This document shows, piece after piece, positions 1 to 11,617 of a stretch of DNA of 64,000 bases. Source of the stretch: Zoroaster sp. YZ-2022 (lineage: Eukaryota > Echinodermata > Asteroidea > Forcipulatida > Zoroasteridae); contig CM055827.1 of assembly GCA_029582265.1 (NCBI GenBank), positions 36,756,260 through 36,820,259 of the forward strand, read 5' to 3'. The translations under genes were made by a program, and so were the position numbers. Every line of letters starts with the position of its first letter. Position 1 is the first letter of the stretch. A model generated the notes under the pieces. The model did not search any database and was not told the DNA's origin. It saw nothing but the letters and a program-made list of their open reading frames with translations.

Positions 1-2329
1 ATACAATACATGTATTACGTGTGCTGTCACTAAGTGGCTTCTGTGTTTGTATCTAGTGACTCAACAAAGATCAGACACTAACAAACTAATCTAAACTGAA
101 ACTCCCTTTAAAAATATTATCTCCGACAGATCCTTGTAGTAGCCATGGAAACTGCCTCCAGCACTCAAGAATAATACCCTGGAGTATGACGGTATTACAT
201 CAGGATGCAAAGAGATGAGAAACAAGCTCTGTGCATCTTCACTTAGTTTAGGTCAAATTTGGACTGACACAAAAAGGTGTCAATCTGGTCACCTTCTTTT
301 CCTCCGTTCTGAAAACCTTGCCAAGAGCACTGCACTCAACGCTGTTCTTGATCATATTGGCATGCCCTCTCTGAGTTTCCGTTTGCATTGGAGGAGAAAC
401 TTCACTTGAAATTGGGAACATCTATCTTTTTTTTTTTAATGTGGGACAAGGGAAGTAGAGTAAGAATCTGTGACCCTCTGGGGGATCCAGAGAGGCACAA
501 TGAAAAGTGGCTGTTTTTATCTTGTTTTTTTGGCAGATATACGATCAAAATAATGATAAGTATAATTTTTTTTTTTTAAATGTATTTCCCGTTTCTTTAT
601 TTTCAGCCTTCCAATATACAGTATACAACAAATAAAGTGCAAGGGTTAAAGTACTTAAATCTACAGGTACACAATGCAACCGCGTTTGTGGCTGCAGGTA
701 AAATCAATGTAAATGGGCTTGATATAAAGCATACATTCTTTATAAGAGCTGCTGGCTCTTCAAAAGTAGTCGTTGAATGTTATTCCGAGTTCTATTGAGA
801 ATCCTCCCATGTGAATCTATTCAACAGGCACTAGATGCTCTACTAAAGTACTATGCTCCATGAAACACCATTGGGAATACAATCAGCACAAACTGACTTT
901 GTACCATTTTGTTTTCAATAAATACAGAACTTGTCCACAAAGGGGACCCTGTCCATACAAAAAAGAAAGGAAAAAAAATTGTTGGGATAAATTTTCCCAC
1001 ATGTGCATGTCATTGTGTACCTGAAGGTCCTCATACAATACATGTACATGTACGTACACATGTGGGGGGTCTTTGCTCTGTACATGTACAAATTGTATGT
1101 ACATATTTGTATGTATTGCACGATAACACAATGTACACATTCAGCCTTAAATGGCCTATGAAACAGGAATTTAAAACACATTAAAAACATTTTTTAAACT
1201 TTAAAAACATTATACACAACTCTGTATCCATGTTGAAGTCACTTTTCTACCTTTTAATTACCAATTTGTGGGTGTTTGGATTCCTTTTTTGGAAATTTGT
1301 TGGTTCATATGCCGATGGTAATTTGGATATTCATGATCAAATCAGTGATGTCACAACGGAATCAGATGCAACATCATGGTTGATTTATGCGTAAAAATTT
1401 GAATGAATTTCTTGTGTTTTCAAAAGTCAGTTATTTTAATTTGATGTGATGTTTTGTTTACTTAGTGTTTGGTTACCAATTACTAAACTATTTGAGGCAG
1501 CCATAGTTTTATTGGGCAAGGTTTGGTGTAATGATTTTGTTCACTTTCAGTGCTGCTATGACACCGAGTTCCTGATGTGATCTCACAAAATAGCGCACTC
1601 ATGTGTCAAGGATATGCATGAACATTCTTACAAATTTAAAAAGTATAGTCAATCTTACATCATAAATAGACTTCCCATTTTGTGATATTGGCTAAATTAC
1701 ATGTATGGATATATTCATATGCCTTTTAACATAGTGTGTTTTGACTTTGGAAAAACATTTTTCTAATTATTAGGAACTTGGGGTTGGTGCCAAATATACG
1801 ATGTGATTGATGGCTGTTTGCTGAGTAAATTTGTCAGTCTTTTTATTAATAAATTCCCAAATAATTACCATTGAGTCTTACTTGAGAACTCTTGGGACCT
1901 GTATAGGTTTTAGCACCTGCTGAATTGGCACAAGAGGATCTACCCTGGGAAATGGTCCTGGCATGTTGGGGAACGATGAAATTTGGAATGGCATCAATCA
2001 AGTAGCAACAGGTGGTTCATAAAATGTGGGCACAAGTTACAGTTAACCATTGAACTTGGTTGAGTACTGTATGAGCATGTAATAGGCCTGTGGTTGTGGT
2101 ATTCTAAAATCTACCCCCTTGGGATTTGGTTCAGGCCAACTCCATAATAATAACATGTCTGTGTACCCAGGAGTCTAATATTTTGATATTATTAGCAGTG
2201 TTTAGAGGAAGTGCAATTTTACATCTTTAAGATGTTTCATCGTTTGTTTTCCTATTTTACCAGCAATTTTCAGAAATTTTTGTTTTCATGGGAACATTGA
2301 TAACTTCATTTTGAGAAAGGAAGACAAAC
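1..2329. other. Non-coding, AT-rich stretch
   Basis: I see no exon with credible splice sites and protein-like composition. The stretch holds A/T runs (about 430-440 and 565-577) and GTACATGTAC-type palindromes near 1,045-1,095. Short open frames occur on both strands at 215-409, but neither resembles a family I know. Confidence 0.6.
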
Positions 2330-2700
2330 ATTATAAAATGTAGGTAAAACTTGTAGCTTTGCATGGTGAGGATGATAAGTAAGACTAATTGCGGTGACAC
2401 CATGTGGAATCTCAATGAGTAGTAATTAGTTCTGAAAAGAACTGGAGGTACAACTCGATGTTTCGATCAGTATGCTCTGATCGTCCTCAGGAGAATGCCG
2501 GACTCTGGAAAATGCTGCTGCTTAAGTAGACTGCTGGAGGATCATCCCAGGAATGGATGCTGGAGGATTAGTTCGTTGAGGCGCGCAGGCGGGAACTGTT
2601 GAGACTAGGATCCTAGGGGTTGGGGGAGAGGAGTGTGTGCTCACTGAACTGAGATTCCACATGGTGTCACCGCAATTAGCCTTACTTAATTATAAAATGT
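2330..2700. mobile_element. Small transposable element, full copy, perfect 12-bp target duplication
   Basis: The 347-bp body (2,342-2,688) is flanked by the same 12 bases, ATTATAAAATGT, at 2,330-2,341 and 2,689-2,700. The body starts AGGTAAAACTTGTAGC. About 40 bp near its left end (GGTGACACCATGTGGAATCT) recurs inverted at its right end. It also carries a conserved internal block around TTTCGATCAGTATGCTCTGA. No protein is encoded. Related copies lie at 49,647-49,807 (same left end, own 12-bp duplication) and, reversed, at 37,275-37,408. The family is non-autonomous; whether it is a MITE or a SINE-like retroposon is not settled, because the distal ends differ between copies. Confidence 0.8.
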
Positions 2701-3534
2701 GATAATTAAAAAACAAGTTTGATTAAACAGTCATTATGTAAAATCCTTAGAAAGTTCTACATTATTCAATTGGTTTAAGAAATCTACATACAGCTGATTT
2801 ACATTACTTGTGTATTTCAGACCCCAACAATCAAATAAATACAAAAATAGAATTTCTGTTTTTAATATACAAGTTTGACAAAAAATGGGAAAATTATGCA
2901 AATTGAGAAAAACAAATTAAATTTCAAACATAAATTGAAAAACAGCAGCTGTTTTCATGTAATTTTTAATGGTACATTTCCTATGCTCCTTTGTGTCCTC
3001 AAAAGCACATCTGAAGCTTGTAGATCAAGAAAGTTTATGAGTGGAGCAATTCTCAACCCCACCCACAAAATCCCTTCTTACATGTACATCAATGCAAGTA
3101 GGTTAAGGGTACAATTTGTGTATAGGCAGAAGGGATTTGCCTCCCTACTACCCCAGACACCGTCACTGGATATCCTCATCCATAAAACAAATACCTTGGG
3201 AAGGAGATTGAATTCCTGATCATGCCTTGTTTGTAGGGGCAATTCCCTGCAACATCCATCTCGTTAGATGGCTCAAGGGTTGTCATTTGAGAGAAGCTGG
3301 ACTGCACATTTGCCTCCCACTCTCAGCATCAGGAAAAGCTTGGCAGGAAACCTATTACTTAGGAATATTTGGGTTATGTATTTGCATGATTTTTCATTCG
3401 TTTTATTTTTAAATTTCAATATATAGAACAAATTCTCTTTAATCAAATCTATTTTATACTGTACATTACTAATGGTGTGTTTAAGATTTAATGTTACTGT
3501 AGGACCTAATTAACAAAAGTACAACCAAAATCTT
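2701..3534. other. Non-coding stretch
   Basis: A weak 114-codon open frame (2,875-3,219, +) lacks recognisable motifs and credible splice context. I see nothing else supportable here. Confidence 0.5.
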
Positions 3535-3856
3535 TTAACCCTCCTATGTACAGTGCAGTTTGCCATAGAATTGTCAGACCTTTCAAAACCTTTCAAGTTT
3601 GCTGTACTGAAGGGTTTTGAAAGGTGAGAAAACTGTCTGACAAAAGGGACCTATGAAAGATTTCGAAAGGTGTAACAACTCTCTGAACAAACTGGTGTTG
3701 AAATGTTTCAATACCTTTCAAAGGGTATTGAAAGGTGTGGTTGTTCAGCAGCAACAAATTCTGGAGGGTTTTAAAGGGTTCATAATTATTGATAGCCATT
3801 TTGGCCCGTAAGCAGATTTTGAAAGGTTTTGAAAGGTCAAACCATAGGAGGGTTAA
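3535..3856. mobile_element. TTAA-flanked MITE, piggyBac-like, 314 bp
   Basis: TTAA (3,535-3,538) is followed by CCCTCCTATG. The right end reads CATAGGAGGG followed by TTAA (3,853-3,856). TTAA duplication with CCC...GGG termini is the hallmark of piggyBac-type elements. Inside, CCTTTCAAAACCTTTCAA and its complement recur several times, so the element can fold on itself. It has no coding capacity, so it must be mobilised in trans. Confidence 0.8.
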
Positions 3857-6166
3857 CTTAAGATAAAAATATGTCCGGATATAATGTACAATGTACATGT
3901 GTAGTTAACAGGTCATCATATTATTGAAACTCTGTACATTTTTTGACATTTTCATTTTCCTCACTTTCACTGTACATGTATGTGTAATTTTATTATTTCC
4001 ACCTAAATAATCTTAAAAGAGTTATATCTTTTACATAGTAAAGGAAAACTGAAGTGCCCCACATTTATATGTCAGTTCCATTTTCTATTCACAATGGAAT
4101 TTAATATCTGGTGGCAGATGGCTTCTGTCATTTTATCAATTTTTCTTAAAGATTATTACATCGCTATTGGCAAGAGAAACTAATGGTATGACACAAACAT
4201 CAAACTACGTCAAATCATTTGCCACAGGACATATCTTCCACAGGTACACATACATACATGTACATGATGAAATATTCTTCAAGGCAAAATTGTTACCTGG
4301 GAAAAGTTTGATGCATGCAGAGGACGGACACAAAACCTGGGGACTATTATTTGTTTATGCCTCCCTGGGAAACTCAGGATAACAAGCCTTAGCTGTCTAC
4401 ATGTAGGTGTAGTTGGTGGTGCAAAACTCCATCACATCTTCCCAAACATCTGGTTAAGTAAAGGGTATATCAAGACAGGTTACTATATATACCTCTGGAG
4501 TGCAATTCAGGGTTCATGACTTGCTATTGGAGGATAATCATAATTTATTGCACGTGTCCTTAAGAGGCCCTTTGAAGAGAACACAACCTTGAGTTTTGCT
4601 TGAATACACACCAATTTTCCACCTCTTCTCCTAATGTGACTGTGCAGCAGGAGGCAGTCACTACAGTAAACATCCCTTGGCCAAACAAGAAACCCAATGA
4701 CAATTGAAAATCTGACATGCAGTACCATAAATAAAGAACTGCTTTTTTGTACAACTTTTGTAGGTTTTTCCCAGTGTTGATTAGCAAACTTGAAATTGGA
4801 GGCTGGCTTTACAGTCTTTCAGGTCCCCTTGGGCAACGCATGGCATTTGAGAACACTTTTTCAAGGTAGGAACATTGTGTCCAAGATCTGTCTGGATTTG
4901 TTGCGATTACGATGTTCGATGGACGGGGTGGACTACAATACCCTAAGACCTTAGGGGTTTGACTCTGTTGGTGGTGTAACAACCCTGTGGGAACTAAATA
5001 CCCTTTAGAGGTAAAGCTGATGACACAAATGCTAGGCACCAAAGGTTCAAAGAGTGCAAATTTGCACGCAATCAGCTGAACAAGAAAGTGCTGAAATTTG
5101 AGGTTTATATTGTATTACTCAGGTACAGTACATGTCTTCTATTATGTCTAAGTTTTCCATAAATATGCCGATTGTTATCAAATACCACATTTCTTGACAC
5201 TGTGCTATAAAACAATTTTAACACACATAAATCAGAAATGTACTGAACCACATGTATGACAAAGCAACTTTTAAAAGTAATGTAAACTGCAAAAATTTAC
5301 ACAATCATACATAGCTTTCTACCTGTAATCAACAGCTATTTACCATTCCAAAAATATGTGTACATTGTTAAATATAAAAATTATTTCTACTAATAGTCAA
5401 TGATCACAGAGGATCATTTGTTTTCATCTTGTTCCCTATTCAGTTAATATTTCTTTACTGTGGTGACATTTTACCAATGGAGCACACAGCCTTAAAAGAA
5501 GTTTTCTCTTCCTTGCACTAGCAGATCAATTATCAAAATAACTTGGGAAAAGCCAGGAAATTCACCAATGTTCCCAAGCATACTTCGAGATGATCTCCAA
5601 GTTTCTCTGGTAAATATGATCCAAGTAAACCACTTAAGCACAAGGCAGAAGCGTTTTTTCTATATTGCTGAATTCCTTATAAAAACAGTCCGAGGCACTC
5701 ATGCTACAGTTACCATGGTTACAACTACGAGTAAGGCCCTAGAAGGCTACAATTGTATTTATTTTTTCCATTACATGGAAATGCAAGCGTATACTTGAAA
5801 TGCATTTCTTCAGGAATGAAAAAATAACAAAACCCACATGTACAATGTACAGGTACACAATATCAAAAACTAAGACTAAGAGTTCCAAGTTGTTGGAAAT
5901 ATAAAAGAACTTCAAGTCATCAACAACGATAGCTTGCCATATGTCATTTATTTTTCCTTAATAGTTTTTTCCCTGCGTTGCATGTTTAACTTGAAGTGAT
6001 TGGACTGAGCATTGTTTCATTAGCTGCACAATTCTGCCGCTATTGGTCAATTAAAAGCAATCTTCATCCAACCAGTACTATGCCCGTCATGACTGTCGGA
6101 AAAAGCTTTATTGATAAAAAATGTAATACATACCGGTATGAAACTAAAATATTGCTACACCTGTAT
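3857..6166. other. Non-coding stretch
   Basis: It contains scattered ACATGTAC motifs and A/T-rich sequence. Short open frames at 4,507-5,042 (minus) and 5,568-5,798 (plus) show no family resemblance. I support no gene here. Confidence 0.5.
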
Positions 6167-6620
6167 ATGACATAAAACACAATAAAGGGGGCCACTTTGC
6201 ATCTGTCACGTTAGCAGTTTTTCCAATGGTTGTTATTTATTTTTAAGTACCTGAAACCGACCAAAAAGTGTTTCAACATGTGAATGGACATGCAGGCTTA
6301 TACTAGAACTAATTTGAGTTGATTTATTTTATTTTTTTATTTTTTTATTTATTTTTTTACCCTCAAATTTCCATAAAAATTGGACGGAAAAAGTTACCTC
6401 ACTTTTCCGTCCATTTGTTGATGGAAATTTTAGGGTAATTAAAAAAATAATAGTAATAATCAACTCAAATTATCTTTAGGATAAGCATGCATGTCTATTC
6501 AAATGTTGAAATTCTTTTTGGGTGGTTTCAGATATTAAAAAAAAAAAAAAATTACAACCATTAGAAAAACTGCTAACGTGATGGTAGGAAAGTGGCCCCC
6601 TTTATTGTGTTTTATGTCAT
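6167..6620. mobile_element. Fold-back (palindromic) element, about 454 bp
   Basis: The left arm starts ATGACATAAAACACAATAAA at 6,167 and is matched, inverted, by the right arm ending at 6,620. The arms run about 170-200 bp each and look roughly 85% identical by eye, with small indels and A/T-tract length changes. The centre is a second, tighter hairpin (GGACGGAAAAAG ... CTTTTCCGTCC, about 6,382-6,412). There is no coding capacity. This is the architecture of a non-autonomous fold-back transposon. Confidence 0.8.
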
Positions 6621-9600
6621 GTATGTAACAAAAAAGTGTCAAGTGGTTACATGTAGATAAAATCAGCGAGATGGACCACCTCCCATTTGAATGGGCAGGG
6701 GAAACAAAATTCTTCATCCATTTGATAGACTTATCCCTCTGACAAAAACCAGCAGGCTTAACGGTTTATTGATCTGTTGGCGTTTATCTGCCTTAAGCCA
6801 AGCAAAACACAAATGTACTGGTAGTATGAGTTGAGGGGGTGAGAAGCATTAATTGCTTTTGGTAGTATAACTGATAGAAGGAAGCGTTATTGATTGTACA
6901 CTGAGGTCTTGATGACCAAGGAGAGTCTGATCCTCAGGATTAACCTCAAGACTCATTATTTGATCTGTACTCAGAACATACTGTGCGTTACGTTGACTCG
7001 AGGTCCCTTGCTCCATGCATAGAACATTGATCGTAGCCGCAGTAGCAAGTCAATCACGATACTGCTGCAGGGACCTTGTAATTAGGCCACATGTCTTAGA
7101 GGACAGGATCACATTTTATGGAAGAATCGTAGGGTGTCTTTTAAAGTGGAAGAACACGTACATGTACAGTGCTTGGTCAGGTATCCAGCACTGTTCAATT
7201 AAAAGACTGAAATTGAAAGCACTCAGAAGTGCTCATTAGCATCTGTTTAAGCATGGAATTTATGCCGTTTAGTTTCATTAACATTGTAGGATCTTATGGC
7301 CCTGAAAGGATAAGAAATTGCTGGCAAGATTTTGTTTATATCATCAATTCCCTCTACCCACAGACCCTCTAAAACAGTCCTACAATGTATTAGTATAGGC
7401 CTATTTTCTTTTATATGTGGCAAGCTTTTAATTACAGTGCAGGGTCATTTGACCAATTATTTCATTCTCTTATTAACCATTACCCCCTAGAGAGTAAAAT
7501 ATGGGGTGTATCAAATTATAAAATTATTATGAAGTATTAATTTTTGAACTGGGTCAAATTCATTTATATAAGCACTTAAGATGATTGGTGTCTGCATCAT
7601 GCTTTTAGCAATAGGTTTTTTAAAAACTCTGTACATGTTTTAATGTTGTTTTGGTTCGATCATGAAGGAAAATTTATGTACACATTTACTGACACATGTT
7701 TTATTCTCAATTTAAATGTACATGAATGCAGTTTTACAAATATCTAACATAATTGCTTGTGAAAAAATACATGTGTGGCTAAATTAGTATAGTGTTTAAG
7801 CATTCTTTTCCATATCTGCATTTGTCTATGACATTAAAAAAATTCTAATTTTCTACAATTCCTTAGCAATATTTTATGACTTCCAATATTTTAAAGAGCA
7901 GATTACAAAAACCAGAAGGCCTGAGGGATTATGTTTCTGTCATGTAATGTGACTACTGGAGTAAAAAGCAAAACCTTTTACTGGTGGCATTTTTATGTTT
8001 GAAATATAGGTTTCTGTCATGGGTCAACAACAGTTTGGAATTTGAATCAATATTTTAATAAACCTGGGATCTTTTGCGAAAAGCTGACATACTGAAATCA
8101 TGCTTGTAAATCTTTCACACTACCCATTATTTCCTTCCCCTGCCGAACCTATAAAACATGACACAAATCCCCTGGTTTTGTATCCATCAATAGCTTGTCT
8201 TTTCACAGGCTGGGCTTTCCCTATCCATCAGGCAAATTATTTTGCAGCTAGACTAGCAGGAACCCAGACTACAAAAGCTGATTTGGTCTTTATAATGACG
8301 ACTGGGGCCCAAGGCCTAAACATAGGGAATAAGAATGAATGATTCTACAGAATATACTTTACATGTACATGTACATGTACAGTATATGGTGTAAAAAGAA
8401 TGGAGGTTTTGTATTAGGCCAGTAATATGGTTGATGGATAAAGTTATTACTGGGACATTTTAATCAATCATTTAATCTAAAGGTGACAGAGAAATAATAT
8501 ATATTTAGTACAGTATGAGCATATATACTGTGACTATAACTGTGAAAAGTACAGTATGAAAAAATTTACTAAAATACATTATGTTGTACTTGTAGTTTTA
8601 AAAGTTGGCTTCACTTTCATCTTAATAGTCACATTCCTTTCAAGAATCACATTCAAATTCATTTGACTAAGATACTGTTTGTGATAAATATTGTTTGAGG
8701 AAAACAAAAGATATTTCTATAGAATGGATTGATTGATACGTTAAGTTGAATTCTTAAAGATTAGATTGTGATTTATTCAAAACATGGACATTTGATCAAA
8801 AACAACTTGCAGTGCAGGGGGAGAGGGGAAAAATTGTCAAAAAGCAAACATTACTATTTTTGTAAGAACTGCCACTTTGGGCAAAATTCAGTATGTCGGT
8901 GTCACTTTGTGGAATTGTGATAATTCATCATGGTTGCTGTACTTTAAGAATACACGACTGCACTCTTCTTAAGTGCAACTGAACTCATATTTAAATCATC
9001 CATATAAGGCTTCTCATCTACAAAAAAAGTTGATTAAATATAGCTTCATATATTTCCTACTTCTTTTCAATGGCACACAAAAATCAAATAAGGACAAAAG
9101 TCTGCCCAATGAATTGTTCAATCAATTTAAGATTTATATAACAAAGGTGGAATTGGCATTCAAGGCTCTTACATATATTGGTGAATTGTATGCCTTGTTA
9201 GTTTTTCAAAGGGAAAAGCCACATAATGAAATAAAGTGTGAAATTGAACTTTCAAAATTTAGTTCCTTGGCTGAAAAATTTGACAAATTACAGCAATGTG
9301 CTTAGGATAGTATGTACAGGCTGTACCTACATGTAACTACAATCATGTAGTTAATATAGCAGTGATTATAAAAACACCTGATCAATGGTTTTTAATCAAA
9401 TCCACGATACTGAACCACCAGACAACCTTGGGGATATTACACATTTTTAAATTAATATTACACAACAACAACAACAAGCGCCTTCATTCCTTCTGATAAA
9501 AATGTCTGTGAAAATATGAAGCTGTTGTGACCGTCAACGGATTTGTACAGATCGACAGCAATTAGGCGCCACTGGATCTGTGTACTCACACCCAAACTGT

Positions 9601-11590
9601 TATTGATATTTAGAGCAGGCTTTGGCCATTACCGATCAATGAAAATCCATCTCCAACTGTTTTAATGCAAACTTAGTGAGAGGGAGCATTAGTGTAGGCT
9701 TTACATTGTTTATATTGAGTTTCTTTTTGCCAAAGGAATGTCAGCTTCAGTGGTTCAATATATTATCACTGCTTTATCATTGATCCATTTTCTTAGCATG
9801 CAATTCACATATAATTTCCTCCAAATTTAATTTCTTCTTATTTGGACATCTACAGTAATTTTTGTCCTAGCCAGTACTGAAATGATTTCACACAAACATT
9901 ACATGTACGGTGTACATGTACAATTGTACATGTGTATATTTTTGTTTTAAATTGTAAAAGGTAATTTCCACAGTGAAGTTGTCCCACACTAGTCGACCAC
10001 TAATCAATTTTTTGGAGTCGACAACTTGACATCTATTTGATTTTTGGAAGATTTTGAATATTCTGATGAGCTTATGGCATGATGGGCTAATAAGTACAAA
10101 TGTACAAAATGATACCGATAGGGTATTCCAGCTTGAATATTTAATTTAATTTGTGTAATTAATTTAAATAAAAAATAGTATTTGGTCATGTTTCCAGTTA
10201 TTCACAATGATACCCATTGTATGTGTACAACATATTTGTGCCAACATGAAACTCTCTTAGCGTAGCGAAGGCATTTTCTTTTCAGAGTTGGGGGGGCACA
10301 AATTTTTGTTGTTAAATTTACCAACTTATAACAAACAAACAACTTGGCAAATCTTGTGCTTAGAAACACGATACCATAGCTCAAGGTTTGTCGACTGAAA
10401 ATATAGTCTGGACCAACCCTTGTTCTAGTACCTTTGATGCTTCATTTGCTGACTGAGGCTCTAAATGCCGACTGAGAAAAAATATTGGGGGGTGTCACAC
10501 CCCTCCCCCGCTCGTTATGGCCCTGCTCTTCCATCTTCTCATGACTGTAGGACTGTATTAATGTAAGCAACGTACATCTACTAAAGCCAAAAATGAATAG
10601 TGCCATGAGGATTTGATTGATTGGGTCTCAGCAGAACTTTGTTTTTAATGGATTAAAAAGCCCATTCAATCACCACAGTGAGTAGTGTACAGTACCAGTG
10701 ATTAATTGTTCTCTGCACTCAATGAAACAAATAAGTGTCAGTTCCATGTCTGACCCTTTTAATTTATAATAACAGTGCTAATTGAAATGACATCTTTATT
10801 AAGGTGTTATATTTAGATAATCCAAGACATGGGAAGATAACTCTTGTAGGAAATCCTCTCCACAGCATATAAATTCTTAATCGCACTGAGGTGGCGACAT
10901 GAATACCAATAAGGGTGCCAGATCCGGAAGGCCACATTGATTTTCTTGGGTCTCGTGTGGCTCTTGTTATCTCAGAGCTACGTCATGCATGAACGGACGC
11001 CAACTGATTGGTGGTGTACCGCTGAGCATCATGCTTGTTATTGTACATGGATGAGCTTTTGATCTCATGAGGGATGGCTCCATGCAGTGACTGACATCTT
11101 AAAGGTGTTAAATATTGCACAGCTAATCTATTGTTTGCATTAGGAACAGATTAACCATTTTGAGCTTATTTTGCGATAAATAAAAAAAATCTGGATATTA
11201 GTAATGTACAATTGCTCGTCAAAGGTTACGAATTACACTGTATGTATGGACAACTTATAAATATTGTATTATACTGTGAAGTGCTTTTTTTAAATTTTAA
11301 TGGCCATTACTAGTGCTTCATTTTTATTTTATTGCTTTTTAATCAGAACTGCTATTAACATGTACATGAACTTGTCAGCAACATTTATTTAGGTCAAGAA
11401 ATAAATTTACGTGTATAGCGGGCTCATAAATTGATGAAAAATTGGGTGAGTGTACACAACTTTGTATCAATAAGTACTTACATGTATAAAAAATACACTT
11501 GTCAAATGTGACCTACATGTAAAAATGATTTATGGGATCTCTATCCTACTATATTGCGTTCATATTTCTAACAAAACAAAAGTGCTGCCT
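6621..11590. other. Non-coding stretch before the satellite
   Basis: No exon is supportable. Open frames at 8,100-8,342 and 8,973-9,305 (plus) and 10,004-10,384 (minus) are compositionally AT-rich and without recognisable motifs. Runs of ACATGTAC occur at about 8,363-8,380 and 9,900-9,930. A G-rich/C-rich inverted pair lies near 10,480-10,510. Confidence 0.5.
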
Positions 11591-11608
11591 GGGGGGGGGG
11601 GGGGGGGG
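11591..11608 (+). repeat. G homopolymer, 18 bp
   Basis: An uninterrupted run of 18 G lies 9 bp upstream of the first satellite unit. Similar G or C runs occur at about 20,582, 21,660, 22,161, 43,119 and 52,534. Confidence 0.95.
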
Positions 11609-11617
11609 TTCAACCAA

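Noticed and set aside
215..409. Coding exon on either strand near the left edge
   Set aside because: Both strands are open for about 60 codons, neither resembles a known family, and splice sites are poor.
8100..8342. Plus-strand exon after TTTTCACAG
   Set aside because: Acceptor-like, but there is no donor in frame and no recognisable protein features.
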